From Heligmosomoides polygyrus polygyrus (Eukaryota; Nematoda; Chromadorea; Rhabditida; Heligmosomidae), in assembly GCA_947396885.1 (NCBI GenBank), contig OX377202.1, positions 68,296,643 through 68,360,642 of the forward strand: 64,000 bases of DNA, in the 5' to 3' direction. Below are positions 1 through 12,067 of this stretch, one piece after another. How positions within the stretch are numbered: position 1 is the stretch's first letter; each line of letters begins with the position of its first letter. The notes below the pieces were generated by a model that was not told where the DNA came from, made no database searches, and saw only the letters and a program-made list of their open reading frames with translations. A program made the position numbers and the translations under genes.

Positions 1-34
1 TTTTTGTGTGGGGGGCTGCGTTCGCGCGGCCCTG
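1..34 (+). ncRNA. U1 snRNA, 3' end only (cut by window edge)
   Basis: Holds the end of the Sm site and the terminal stem-loop 4, with its UUCG loop and a stem identical to the complete copies. The 5' part lies outside the window. Confidence 0.9.
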
Positions 35-379
35 AAAAGTCTTCAAACGAAGCCGGTGAGTGAGCTCCAACTCAATCACACCCGCTCAACTCATTCACCA
101 CACCATGCACTTAACACCTTACTTTCGCCTACATGGCGCAATCCATGACTGAGTTCGAGTGGTGTGGTATCGAGTCCACCGCGAGGGATTTTTGCCCTGC
201 CGCTTCTCGATCGTGTTTCGCTGATGCCCTGTGCGCATCGAGCGTCCTCTCGGGGCGGGGTGGGGCTCGGGTTCGTGGCCCTTTCCCCATGTGAGCACCT
301 CCCAACCCTCTTCCTGGACTCTTCTACCCACCGCCGTCCCTCGCCCGCCACATTCTTCCGGACAAATCCGACCGCTAGC

Positions 380-446
380 CCCAACAATCAACCCCGCTCC
401 AGATACGGAGTGGGCCGCCAATCGCTGGCGAGCCCCAACCGCTCGT
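380..446 (+). promoter_or_regulatory. Presumed U1 proximal promoter, repeated in every unit
   Basis: snRNA genes of animals are driven by a proximal sequence element about 40-70 bp upstream of the RNA start. This stretch lies at that distance and I see no variation in it across the array. I could not match a specific nematode element motif, so the call rests on position and invariance only. The same interval recurs every 573 bp. Confidence 0.3.
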
Positions 447-607
447 AAACTTACCTGGCTGGGAGGCTCTCGCGATCAAGAAGGCGGGACCTCCATGGCG
501 AGGCCTGCGCATTGCACGTTGGCGCAGGCTGACCCGTGTGGCAGCTTCGAATTGAGGTTAGCCAACAGCTAAATTTTTGTGTGGGGGGCTGCGTTCGCGC
601 GGCCCTG
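447..607 (+). ncRNA. U1 spliceosomal snRNA, copy 1
   Basis: U1 snRNA pairs with 5' splice sites and nucleates the U1 snRNP in the nucleus. The 5' splice-site recognition sequence ACTTACCTG lies at 449-457. Stem-loop 1 carries loop ATCAAGAA (475-482), the U1-70K site. Stem-loop 2 has a perfect 8-bp stem (503-510 with 522-529) and the U1A-binding heptamer ATTGCAC (511-517). Stem-loop 3 follows at about 537-568. The Sm site is AATTTTTG (572-579). Stem-loop 4 has an 8-bp stem (586-593 with 598-605) closed on a TTCG loop. The length of 161 nt fits metazoan U1 (164 in human). Ends are placed by comparison with known U1 and may be off by a few bases. This copy has G at 518 just after the U1A heptamer, where most copies have T. 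Spacer site 197 is C. Confidence 0.96.
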
Positions 608-1019
608 AAAAGTCTTCAAACGAAGCCGGTGAGTGAGCTCCAACTCAATCACACCCGCTCAACTCATTCACCACACCATGCACTTAACACCTTACTTTCG
701 CCTACATGGCGCAATCCATGACTGAGTTCGAGTGGTGTGGTATCGAGTCCACCGCGAGGGATTTTTGCCCTGCCGCTTCTCGATCGTGTTTCGCTGATGC
801 CCTGTGCGCATCGAGCGTCCTCTCGGGGCGGGGTGGGGCTCGGGTTCGTGGCCCTTTCCCCATGTGAGCACCTCCCAACCCTCTTCCTGGACTCTTCTAC
901 CCACCGCCGTCCCTCGCCCGCCACATTCTTCCGGACAAATCCGACCGCTAGCCCCAACAATCAACCCCGCTCCAGATACGGAGTGGGCCGCCAATCGCTG
1001 GCGAGCCCCAACCGCTCGT

Positions 1020-1180
1020 AAACTTACCTGGCTGGGAGGCTCTCGCGATCAAGAAGGCGGGACCTCCATGGCGAGGCCTGCGCATTGCACGTTGGCGCAG
1101 GCTGACCCGTGTGGCAGCTTCGAATTGAGGTTAGCCAACAGCTAAATTTTTGTGTGGGGGGCTGCGTTCGCGCGGCCCTG
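1020..1180 (+). ncRNA. U1 snRNA, copy 2
   Basis: Same as copy 1, with the G variant in the stem-loop 2 loop at 1091. Upstream spacer has C at 770. Confidence 0.95.
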
Positions 1181-1592
1181 AAAAGTCTTCAAACGAAGCC
1201 GGTGAGTGAGCTCCAACTCAATCACACCCGCTCAACTCATTCACCACACCATGCACTTAACACCTTACTTTCGCCTACATGGCGCAATCCATGACTGAGT
1301 TCGAGTGGTGTGGTATCGAGTCCACCGCGAGGGATTTTTGCCCTGCCGCTTCTCGATCGTGTTTCGCTGATGCCCTGTGCGCATCGAGCGTCCTCTCGGG
1401 GCGGGGTGGGGCTCGGGTTCGTGGCCCTTTCCCCATGTGAGCACCTCCCAACCCTCTTCCTGGACTCTTCTACCCACCGCCGTCCCTCGCCCGCCACATT
1501 CTTCCGGACAAATCCGACCGCTAGCCCCAACAATCAACCCCGCTCCAGATACGGAGTGGGCCGCCAATCGCTGGCGAGCCCCAACCGCTCGT

Positions 1593-1753
1593 AAACTTAC
1601 CTGGCTGGGAGGCTCTCGCGATCAAGAAGGCGGGACCTCCATGGCGAGGCCTGCGCATTGCACGTTGGCGCAGGCTGACCCATGTGGCAGCTTCGAATTG
1701 AGGTTAGCCAACAGCTAAATTTTTTTGTGGGGGGCTGCGTTCGCGCGGCCCTG
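1593..1753 (+). ncRNA. U1 snRNA, copy 3 (three RNA changes)
   Basis: The most divergent copy. It has G at 1664 in loop 2, A instead of G at 1682 at the base of stem-loop 3, and T instead of G at 1725. The last change lengthens the U run of the Sm site from five to seven and moves its G two bases downstream. Stem-loop 4 is intact. It may be weakly functional. Upstream spacer has C at 1343. Confidence 0.93.
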
Positions 1754-2165
1754 AAAAGTCTTCAAACGAAGCCGGTGAGTGAGCTCCAACTCAATCACAC
1801 CCGCTCAACTCATTCACCACACCATGCACTTAACACCTTACTTTCGCCTACATGGCGCAATCCATGACTGAGTTCGAGTGGTGTGGTATCGAGTCCACCG
1901 CGAGGGATTTTTGCCGTGCCGCTTCTCGATCGTGTTTCGCTGATGCCCTGTGCGCATCGAGCGTCCTCTCGGGGCGGGGTGGGGCTCGGGTTCGTGGCCC
2001 TTTCCCCATGTGAGCACCTCCCAACCCTCTTCCTGGACTCTTCTACCCACCGCCGTCCCTCGCCCGCCACATTCTTCCGGACAAATCCGACCGCTAGCCC
2101 CAACAATCAACCCCGCTCCAGATACGGAGTGGGCCGCCAATCGCTGGCGAGCCCCAACCGCTCGT

Positions 2166-2326
2166 AAACTTACCTGGCTGGGAGGCTCTCGCGATCAAGA
2201 AGGCGGGACCTCCATGGCGAGGCCTGCGCATTGCACTTTGGCGCAGGCTGACCCGTGTGGCAGCTTCGAATTGAGGTTAGCCAACAGCTAAATTTTTGTG
2301 TGGGGGGCTGCGTTCGCGCGGCCCTG
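2166..2326 (+). ncRNA. U1 snRNA, copy 4
   Basis: First copy from the left with the majority T after the U1A heptamer (2237). Upstream spacer has the G variant at 1916. Confidence 0.95.
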
Positions 2327-2738
2327 AAAAGTCTTCAAACGAAGCCGGTGAGTGAGCTCCAACTCAATCACACCCGCTCAACTCATTCACCACACCATGC
2401 ACTTAACACCTTACTTTCGCCTACATGGCGCAATCCATGACTGAGTTCGAGTGGTGTGGTATCGAGTCCACCGCGAGGGATTTTTGCCCTGCCGCTTCTC
2501 GATCGTGTTTCGCTGATGCCCTGTGCGCATCGAGCGTCCTCTCGGGGCGGGGTGGGGCTCGGGTTCGTGGCCCTTTCCCCATGTGAGCACCTCCCAACCC
2601 TCTTCCTGGACTCTTCTACCCACCGCCGTCCCTCGCCCGCCACATTCTTCCGGACAAATCCGACCGCTAGCCCCAACAATCAACCCCGCTCCAGATACGG
2701 AGTGGGCCGCCAATCGCTGGCGAGCCCCAACCGCTCGT

Positions 2739-2899
2739 AAACTTACCTGGCTGGGAGGCTCTCGCGATCAAGAAGGCGGGACCTCCATGGCGAGGCCTGC
2801 GCATTGCACTTTGGCGCAGGCTGACCCGTGTGGCAGCTTCGAATTGAGGTTAGCCAACAGCTAAATTTTTGTGTGGGGGGCTGCGTTCGCGCGGCCCTG
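2739..2899 (+). ncRNA. U1 snRNA, copy 5 (majority sequence)
   Basis: Matches the majority U1 sequence of the array; later copies are compared with it by eye. Spacer C at 2489. Confidence 0.95.
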
Positions 2900-3311
2900 A
2901 AAAGTCTTCAAACGAAGCCGGTGAGTGAGCTCCAACTCAATCACACCCGCTCAACTCATTCACCACACCATGCACTTAACACCTTACTTTCGCCTACATG
3001 GCGCAATCCATGACTGAGTTCGAGTGGTGTGGTATCGAGTCCACCGCGAGGGATTTTTGCCCTGCCGCTTCTCGATCGTGTTTCGCTGATGCCCTGTGCG
3101 CATCGAGCGTCCTCTCGGGGCGGGGTGGGGCTCGGGTTCGTGGCCCTTTCCCCATGTGAGCACCTCCCAACCCTCTTCCTGGACTCTTCTACCCACCGCC
3201 GTCCCTCGCCCGCCACATTCTTCCGGACAAATCCGACCGCTAGCCCCAACAATCAACCCCGCTCCAGATACGGAGTGGGCCGCCAATCGCTGGCGAGCCC
3301 CAACCGCTCGT

Positions 3312-3472
3312 AAACTTACCTGGCTGGGAGGCTCTCGCGATCAAGAAGGCGGGACCTCCATGGCGAGGCCTGCGCATTGCACTTTGGCGCAGGCTGACCC
3401 GTGTGGCAGCTTCGAATTGAGGTTAGCCAACAGCTAAATTTTTGTGTGGGGGGCTGCGTTCGCGCGGCCCTG
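3312..3472 (+). ncRNA. U1 snRNA, copy 6
   Basis: Majority sequence. Spacer C at 3062. Confidence 0.95.
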
Positions 3473-3884
3473 AAAAGTCTTCAAACGAAGCCGGTGAGTG
3501 AGCTCCAACTCAATCACACCCGCTCAACTCATTCACCACACCATGCACTTAACACCTTACTTTCGCCTACATGGCGCAATCCATGACTGAGTTCGAGTGG
3601 TGTGGTATCGAGTCCACCGCGAGGGATTTTTGCCCTGCCGCTTCTCGATCGTGTTTCGCTGATGCCCTGTGCGCATCGAGCGTCCTCTCGGGGCGGGGTG
3701 GGGCTCGGGTTCGTGGCCCTTTCCCCATGTGAGCACCTCCCAACCCTCTTCCTGGACTCTTCTACCCACCGCCGTCCCTCGCCCGCCACATTCTTCCGGA
3801 CAAATCCGACCGCTAGCCCCAACAATCAACCCCGCTCCAGATACGGAGTGGGCCGCCAATCGCTGGCGAGCCCCAACCGCTCGT

Positions 3885-4045
3885 AAACTTACCTGGCTGG
3901 GAGGCTCTCGCGATCAAGAAGGCGGGACCTCCATGGCGAGGCCTGCGCATTGCACTTTGGCGCAGGCTGACCCGTGTGGCAGCTTCGAATTGAGGTTAGC
4001 CAACAGCTAAATTTTTGTGTGGGGGGCTGCGTTCGCGCGGCCCTG
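3885..4045 (+). ncRNA. U1 snRNA, copy 7
   Basis: Majority sequence. Spacer C at 3635. Confidence 0.95.
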
Positions 4046-4457
4046 AAAAGTCTTCAAACGAAGCCGGTGAGTGAGCTCCAACTCAATCACACCCGCTCAA
4101 CTCATTCACCACACCATGCACTTAACACCTTACTTTCGCCTACATGGCGCAATCCATGACTGAGTTCGAGTGGTGTGGTATCGAGTCCACCGCGAGGGAT
4201 TTTTGCCCTGCCGCTTCTCGATCGTGTTTCGCTGATGCCCTGTGCGCATCGAGCGTCCTCTCGGGGCGGGGTGGGGCTCGGGTTCGTGGCCCTTTCCCCA
4301 TGTGAGCACCTCCCAACCCTCTTCCTGGACTCTTCTACCCACCGCCGTCCCTCGCCCGCCACATTCTTCCGGACAAATCCGACCGCTAGCCCCAACAATC
4401 AACCCCGCTCCAGATACGGAGTGGGCCGCCAATCGCTGGCGAGCCCCAACCGCTCGT

Positions 4458-4618
4458 AAACTTACCTGGCTGGGAGGCTCTCGCGATCAAGAAGGCGGGA
4501 CCTCCATGGCGAGGCCTGCGCATTGCACTTTGGCGCAGGCTGACCCGTGTGGCAGCTTCGAATTGAGGTTAGCCAACAGCTAAATTTTTGTGTGGGGGGC
4601 TGCGTTCGCGCGGCCCTG
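4458..4618 (+). ncRNA. U1 snRNA, copy 8
   Basis: Majority sequence. Spacer C at 4208. Confidence 0.95.
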
Positions 4619-5030
4619 AAAAGTCTTCAAACGAAGCCGGTGAGTGAGCTCCAACTCAATCACACCCGCTCAACTCATTCACCACACCATGCACTTAACA
4701 CCTTACTTTCGCCTACATGGCGCAATCCATGACTGAGTTCGAGTGGTGTGGTATCGAGTCCACCGCGAGGGATTTTTGCCCTGCCGCTTCTCGATCGTGT
4801 TTCGCTGATGCCCTGTGCGCATCGAGCGTCCTCTCGGGGCGGGGTGGGGCTCGGGTTCGTGGCCCTTTCCCCATGTGAGCACCTCCCAACCCTCTTCCTG
4901 GACTCTTCTACCCACCGCCGTCCCTCGCCCGCCACATTCTTCCGGACAAATCCGACCGCTAGCCCCAACAATCAACCCCGCTCCAGATACGGAGTGGGCC
5001 GCCAATCGCTGGCGAGCCCCAACCGCTCGT

Positions 5031-5191
5031 AAACTTACCTGGCTGGGAGGCTCTCGCGATCAAGAAGGCGGGACCTCCATGGCGAGGCCTGCGCATTGCA
5101 CTTTGGCGCAGGCTGACCCGTGTGGCAGCTTCGAATTGAGGTTAGCCAACAGCTAAATTTTTGTGTGGGGGGCTGCGTTCGCGCGGCCCTG
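5031..5191 (+). ncRNA. U1 snRNA, copy 9
   Basis: Majority sequence. Spacer C at 4781. Confidence 0.95.
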
Positions 5192-5603
5192 AAAAGTCTT
5201 CAAACGAAGCCGGTGAGTGAGCTCCAACTCAATCACACCCGCTCAACTCATTCACCACACCATGCACTTAACACCTTACTTTCGCCTACATGGCGCAATC
5301 CATGACTGAGTTCGAGTGGTGTGGTATCGAGTCCACCGCGAGGGATTTTTGCCCTGCCGCTTCTCGATCGTGTTTCGCTGATGCCCTGTGCGCATCGAGC
5401 GTCCTCTCGGGGCGGGGTGGGGCTCGGGTTCGTGGCCCTTTCCCCATGTGAGCACCTCCCAACCCTCTTCCTGGACTCTTCTACCCACCGCCGTCCCTCG
5501 CCCGCCACATTCTTCCGGACAAATCCGACCGCTAGCCCCAACAATCAACCCCGCTCCAGATACGGAGTGGGCCGCCAATCGCTGGCGAGCCCCAACCGCT
5601 CGT

Positions 5604-5764
5604 AAACTTACCTGGCTGGGAGGCTCTCGCGATCAAGAAGGCGGGACCTCCATGGCGAGGCCTGCGCATTGCACTTTGGCGCAGGCTGACCCGTGTGGCA
5701 GCTTCGAATTGAGGTTAGCCAACAGCTAAATTTTTGTGTGGGGGGCTGCGTTCGCGCGGCCCTG
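5604..5764 (+). ncRNA. U1 snRNA, copy 10
   Basis: Majority sequence. Spacer C at 5354. Confidence 0.95.
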
Positions 5765-6176
5765 AAAAGTCTTCAAACGAAGCCGGTGAGTGAGCTCCAA
5801 CTCAATCACACCCGCTCAACTCATTCACCACACCATGCACTTAACACCTTACTTTCGCCTACATGGCGCAATCCATGACTGAGTTCGAGTGGTGTGGTAT
5901 CGAGTCCACCGCGAGGGATTTTTGCCCTGCCGCTTCTCGATCGTGTTTCGCTGATGCCCTGTGCGCATCGAGCGTCCTCTCGGGGCGGGGTGGGGCTCGG
6001 GTTCGTGGCCCTTTCCCCATGTGAGCACCTCCCAACCCTCTTCCTGGACTCTTCTACCCACCGCCGTCCCTCGCCCGCCACATTCTTCCGGACAAATCCG
6101 ACCGCTAGCCCCAACAATCAACCCCGCTCCAGATACGGAGTGGGCCGCCAATCGCTGGCGAGCCCCAACCGCTCGT

Positions 6177-6337
6177 AAACTTACCTGGCTGGGAGGCTCT
6201 CGCGATCAAGAAGGCGGGACCTCCATGGCGAGGCCTGCGCATTGCACTTTGGCGCAGGCTGACCCGTGTGGCAGCTTCGAATTGAGGTTAGCCAACAGCT
6301 AAATTTTTGTGTGGGGGGCTGCGTTCGCGCGGCCCTG
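6177..6337 (+). ncRNA. U1 snRNA, copy 11
   Basis: Majority sequence. Spacer C at 5927. Confidence 0.95.
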
Positions 6338-6749
6338 AAAAGTCTTCAAACGAAGCCGGTGAGTGAGCTCCAACTCAATCACACCCGCTCAACTCATTCA
6401 CCACACCATGCACTTAACACCTTACTTTCGCCTACATGGCGCAATCCATGACTGAGTTCGAGTGGTGTGGTATCGAGTCCACCGCGAGGGATTTTTGCCC
6501 TGCCGCTTCTCGATCGTGTTTCGCTGATGCCCTGTGCGCATCGAGCGTCCTCTCGGGGCGGGGTGGGGCTCGGGTTCGTGGCCCTTTCCCCATGTGAGCA
6601 CCTCCCAACCCTCTTCCTGGACTCTTCTACCCACCGCCGTCTCTCGCCCGCCACATTCTTCCGGACAAATCCGACCGCTAGCCCCAACAATCAACCCCGC
6701 TCCAGATACGGAGTGGGCCGCCAATCGCTGGCGAGCCCCAACCGCTCGT

Positions 6750-6910
6750 AAACTTACCTGGCTGGGAGGCTCTCGCGATCAAGAAGGCGGGACCTCCATG
6801 GCGAGGCCTGCGCATTGCACTTTGGCGCAGGCTGACCCGTGTGGCAGCTTCGAATTGAGGTTAGCCAACAGCTAAATTTTTGTGTGGGGGGCTGCGTTCG
6901 CGCGGCCCTG
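6750..6910 (+). ncRNA. U1 snRNA, copy 12
   Basis: Majority U1. Spacer C at 6500 plus the rare T at 6642, shared only with copy 14. Confidence 0.95.
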
Positions 6911-7322
6911 AAAAGTCTTCAAACGAAGCCGGTGAGTGAGCTCCAACTCAATCACACCCGCTCAACTCATTCACCACACCATGCACTTAACACCTTACTT
7001 TCGCCTACATGGCGCAATCCATGACTGAGTTCGAGTGGTGTGGTATCGAGTCCACCGCGAGGGATTTTTGCCGTGCCGCTTCTCGATCGTGTTTCGCTGA
7101 TGCCCTGTGCGCATCGAGCGTCCTCTCGGGGCGGGGTGGGGCTCGGGTTCGTGGCCCTTTCCCCATGTGAGCACCTCCCAACCCTCTTCCTGGACTCTTC
7201 TACCCACCGCCGTCCCTCGCCCGCCACATTCTTCCGGACAAATCCGACCGCTAGCCCCAACAATCAACCCCGCTCCAGATACGGAGTGGGCCGCCAATCG
7301 CTGGCGAGCCCCAACCGCTCGT

Positions 7323-7483
7323 AAACTTACCTGGCTGGGAGGCTCTCGCGATCAAGAAGGCGGGACCTCCATGGCGAGGCCTGCGCATTGCACTTTGGCG
7401 CAGGCTGACCCGTGTGGCAGCTTCGAATTGAGGTTAGCCAACAGCTAAATTTTTGTGTGGGGGGCTGCGTTCGCGCGGCCCTG
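7323..7483 (+). ncRNA. U1 snRNA, copy 13
   Basis: Majority U1. Spacer G at 7073. Confidence 0.95.
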
Positions 7484-7895
7484 AAAAGTCTTCAAACGAA
7501 GCCGGTGAGTGAGCTCCAACTCAATCACACCCGCTCAACTCATTCACCACACCATGCACTTAACACCTTACTTTCGCCTATATGGCGCAATCCATGACTG
7601 AGTTCGAGTGGTGTGGTATCGAGTCCACCGCGAGGGATTTTTGCCCTGCCGCTTCTCGATCGTGTTTCGCTGATGCCCTGTGCGCATCGAGCGTCCTCTC
7701 GGGGCGGGGTGGGGCTCGGGTTCGTGGCCCTTTCCCCATGTGAGCACCTCCCAACCCTCTTCCTGGACTCTTCTACCCACCGCCGTCTCTCGCCCGCCAC
7801 ATTCTTCCGGACAAATCCGACCGCTAGCCCCAACAATCAACCCCGCTCCAGATACGGAGTGGGCCGCCAATCGCTGGCGAGCCCCAACCGCTCGT

Positions 7896-8056
7896 AAACT
7901 TACCTGGCTGGGAGGCTCTCGCGATCAAGAAGGCGGGACCTCCATGGCGAGGCCTGCGCATTGCACTTTGGCGCAGGCTGACCCGTGTGGCAGCTTCGAA
8001 TTGAGGTTAGCCAACAGCTAAATTTTTGTGTGGGGGGCTGCGTTCGCGCGGCCCTG
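7896..8056 (+). ncRNA. U1 snRNA, copy 14
   Basis: Majority U1. Spacer C at 7646, rare T at 7788 shared with copy 12, and a private T at 7581. Confidence 0.95.
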
Positions 8057-8468
8057 AAAAGTCTTCAAACGAAGCCGGTGAGTGAGCTCCAACTCAATCA
8101 CACCCGCTCAACTCATTCACCACACCATGCACTTAACACCTTACTTTCGCCTACATGGCGCAATCCATGACTGAGTTCGAGTGGTGTGGTATCGAGTCCA
8201 CCGCGAGGGATTTTTGCCGTGCCGCTTCTCGATCGTGTTTCGCTGATGCCCTGTGCGCATCGAGCGTCCTCTCGGGGCGGGGTGGGGCTCGGGTTCGTGG
8301 CCCTTTCCCCATGTGAGCACCTCCCAACCCTCTTCCTGGACTCTTCTACCCACCGCCGTCCCTCGCCCGCCACATTCTTCCGGACAAATCCGACCGCTAG
8401 CCCCAACAATCAACCCCGCTCCAGATACGGAGTGGGCCGCCAATCGCTGGCGAGCCCCAACCGCTCGT

Positions 8469-8629
8469 AAACTTACCTGGCTGGGAGGCTCTCGCGATCA
8501 AGAAGGCGGGACCTCCATGGCGAGGCCTGCGCATTGCACTTTGGCGCAGGCTGACCCGTGTGGCAGCTTCGAATTGAGGTTAGCCAACAGCTAAATTTTT
8601 GTGTGGGGGGCTGCGTTCGCGCGGCCCTG
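8469..8629 (+). ncRNA. U1 snRNA, copy 15
   Basis: Majority U1. Spacer G at 8219. Confidence 0.95.
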
Positions 8630-9041
8630 AAAAGTCTTCAAACGAAGCCGGTGAGTGAGCTCCAACTCAATCACACCCGCTCAACTCATTCACCACACCA
8701 TGCACTTAACACCTTACTTTCGCCTACATGGCGCAATCCATGACTGAGTTCGAGTGGTGTGGTATCGAGTCCACCGCGAGGGATTTTTGCCGTGCCGCTT
8801 CTCGATCGTGTTTCGCTGATGCCCTGTGCGCATCGAGCGTCCTCTCGGGGCGGGGTGGGGCTCGGGTTCGTGGCCCTTTCCCCATGTGAGCACCTCCCAA
8901 CCCTCTTCCTGGACTCTTCTACCCACCGCCGTCCCTCGCCCGCCACATTCTTCCGGACAAATCCGACCGCTAGCCCCAACAATCAACCCCGCTCCAGATA
9001 CGGAGTGGGCCGCCAATCGCTGGCGAGCCCCAACCGCTCGT

Positions 9042-9202
9042 AAACTTACCTGGCTGGGAGGCTCTCGCGATCAAGAAGGCGGGACCTCCATGGCGAGGCC
9101 TGCGCATTGCACTTTGGCGCAGGCTGACCCGTGTGGCAGCTTCGAATTGAGGTTAGCCAACAGCTAAATTTTTGTGTGGGGGGCTGCGTTCGCGCGGCCC
9201 TG
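9042..9202 (+). ncRNA. U1 snRNA, copy 16
   Basis: Majority U1. Spacer G at 8792. Confidence 0.95.
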
Positions 9203-9614
9203 AAAAGTCTTCAAACGAAGCCGGTGAGTGAGCTCCAACTCAATCACACCCGCTCAACTCATTCACCACACCATGCACTTAACACCTTACTTTCGCCTAC
9301 ATGGCGCAATCCATGACTGAGTTCGAGTGGTGTGGTATCGAGTCCACCGCGAGGGATTTTTGCCCTGCCGCTTCTCGATCGTGTTTCGCTGATGCCCTGT
9401 GCGCATCGAGCGTCCTCTCGGGGCGGGGTGGGGCTCGGGTTCGTGGCCCTTTCCCCATGTGAGCACCTCCCAACCCTCTTCCTGGACTCTTCTACCCACC
9501 GCCGTCCCTCGCCCGCCACATTCTTCCGGACAAATCCGACCGCTAGCCCCAACAATCAACCCCGCTCCAGATACGGAGTGGGCCGCCAATCGCTGGCGAG
9601 CCCCAACCGCTCGT

Positions 9615-9775
9615 AAACTTACCTGGCTGGGAGGCTCTCGCGATCAAGAAGGCGGGACCTCCATGGCGAGGCCTGCGCATTGCACTTTGGCGCAGGCTGA
9701 CCCGTGTGGCAGCTTCGAATTGAGGTTAGCCAACAGCTAAATTTTTGTGTGGGGGGCTGCGTTCGCGCGGCCCTG
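9615..9775 (+). ncRNA. U1 snRNA, copy 17
   Basis: Majority U1. Spacer C at 9365. Confidence 0.95.
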
Positions 9776-10187
9776 AAAAGTCTTCAAACGAAGCCGGTGA
9801 GTGAGCTCCAACTCAATCACACCCGCTCAACTCATTCACCACACCATGCACTTAACACCTTACTTTCGCCTACATGGCGCAATCCATGACTGAGTTCGAG
9901 TGGTGTGGTATCGAGTCCACCGCGAGGGATTTTTGCCCTGCCGCTTCTCGATCGTGTTTCGCTGATGCCCTGTGCGCATCGAGCGTCCTCTCGGGGCGGG
10001 GTGGGGCTCGGGTTCGTGGCCCTTTCCCCATGTGAGCACCTCCCAACCCTCTTCCTGGACTCTTCTACCCACCGCCGTCCCTCGCCCGCCACATTCTTCC
10101 GGACAAATCCGACCGCTAGCCCCAACAATCAACCCCGCTCCAGATACGGAGTGGGCCGCCAATCGCTGGCGAGCCCCAACCGCTCGT

Positions 10188-10348
10188 AAACTTACCTGGC
10201 TGGGAGGCTCTCGCGATCAAGAAGGCGGGACCTCCATGGCGAGGCCTGCGCATTGCACTTTGGCGCAGGCTGACCCGTGTGGCAGCTTCGAATTGAGGTT
10301 AGCCAACAGCTAAATTTTTGTGTGGGGGGCTGCGTTCGCGCGGCCCTG
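10188..10348 (+). ncRNA. U1 snRNA, copy 18
   Basis: Majority U1. Spacer C at 9938. Confidence 0.95.
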
Positions 10349-10760
10349 AAAAGTCTTCAAACGAAGCCGGTGAGTGAGCTCCAACTCAATCACACCCGCT
10401 CAACTCATTCACCACACCATGCACTTAACACCTTACTTTCGCCTACATGGCGCAATCCATGACTGAGTTCGAGTGGTGTGGTATCGAGTCCACCGCGAGG
10501 GATTTTTGCCGTGCCGCTTCTCGATCGTGTTTCGCTGATGCCCTGTGCGCATCGAGCGTCCTCTCGGGGCGGGGTGGGGCTCGGGTTCGTGGCCCTTTCC
10601 CCATGTGAGCACCTCCCAACCCTCTTCCTGGACTCTTCTACCCACCGCCGTCCCTCGCCCGCCACATTCTTCCGGACAAATCCGACCGCTAGCCCCAACA
10701 ATCAACCCCGCTCCAGATACGGAGTGGGCCGCCAATCGCTGGCGAGCCCCAACCGCTCGT

Positions 10761-10921
10761 AAACTTACCTGGCTGGGAGGCTCTCGCGATCAAGAAGGCG
10801 GGACCTCCATGGCGAGGCCTGCGCATTGCACTTTGGCGCAGGCTGACCCGTGTGGCAGCTTCGAATTGAGGTTAGCCAACAGCTAAATTTTTGTGTGGGG
10901 GGCTGCGTTCGCGCGGCCCTG
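10761..10921 (+). ncRNA. U1 snRNA, copy 19
   Basis: Majority U1. Spacer G at 10511. Confidence 0.95.
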
Positions 10922-11333
10922 AAAAGTCTTCAAACGAAGCCGGTGAGTGAGCTCCAACTCAATCACACCCGCTCAACTCATTCACCACACCATGCACTTA
11001 ACACCTTACTTTCGCCTACATGGCGCAATCCATGACTGAGTTCGAGTGGTGTGGTATCGAGTCCACCGCGAGGGATTTTTGCCGTGCCGCTTCTCGATCG
11101 TGTTTCGCTGATGCCCTGTGCGCATCGAGCGTCCTCTCGGGGCGGGGTGGGGCTCGGGTTCGTGGCCCTTTCCCCATGTGAGCACCTCCCAACCCTCTTC
11201 CTGGACTCTTCTACCCACCGCCGTCCCTCGCCCGCCACATTCTTCCGGACAAATCCGACCGCTAGCCCCAACAATCAACCCCGCTCCAGATACGGAGTGG
11301 GCCGCCAATCGCTGGCGAGCCCCAACCGCTCGT

Positions 11334-11494
11334 AAACTTACCTGGCTGGGAGGCTCTCGCGATCAAGAAGGCGGGACCTCCATGGCGAGGCCTGCGCATT
11401 GCACTTTGGCGCAGGCTGACCCGTGTGGCAGCTTCGAATTGAGGTTAGCCAACAGCTAAATTTTTGTGTGGGGGGCTGCGTTCGCGCGGCCCTG
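11334..11494 (+). ncRNA. U1 snRNA, copy 20
   Basis: Majority U1. Spacer G at 11084. Confidence 0.95.
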
Positions 11495-11906
11495 AAAAGT
11501 CTTCAAACGAAGCCGGTGAGTGAGCTCCAACTCAATCACACCCGCTCAACTCATTCACCACACCATGCACTTAACACCTTACTTTCGCCTACATGGCGCA
11601 ATCCATGACTGAGTTCGAGTGGTGTGGTATCGAGTCCACCGCGAGGGATTTTTGCCCTGCCGCTTCTCGATCGTGTTTCGCTGATGCCCTGTGCGCATCG
11701 AGCGTCCTCTCGGGGCGGGGTGGGGCTCGGGTTCGTGGCCCTTTCCCCATGTGAGCACCTCCCAACCCTCTTCCTGGACTCTTCTACCCACCGCCGTCCC
11801 TCGCCCGCCACATTCTTCCGGACAAATCCGACCGCTAGCCCCAACAATCAACCCCGCTCCAGATACGGAGTGGGCCGCCAATCGCTGGCGAGCCCCAACC
11901 GCTCGT

Positions 11907-12067
11907 AAACTTACCTGGCTGGGAGGCTCTCGCGATCAAGAAGGCGGGACCTCCATGGCGAGGCCTGCGCATTGCACTTTGGCGCAGGCTGACCCGTGTG
12001 GCAGCTTCGAATTGAGGTTAGCCAACAGCTAAATTTTTGTGTGGGGGGCTGCGTTCGCGCGGCCCTG
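11907..12067 (+). ncRNA. U1 snRNA, copy 21
   Basis: Majority U1. Spacer C at 11657. Confidence 0.95.

Noticed and set aside
165..215. Spacer text resembling an Sm site (GATTTTTG) and a U2-like CGCTTCTCG
   Set aside because: The matches are 8-9 bases only, with no flanking U2 or other snRNA structure.
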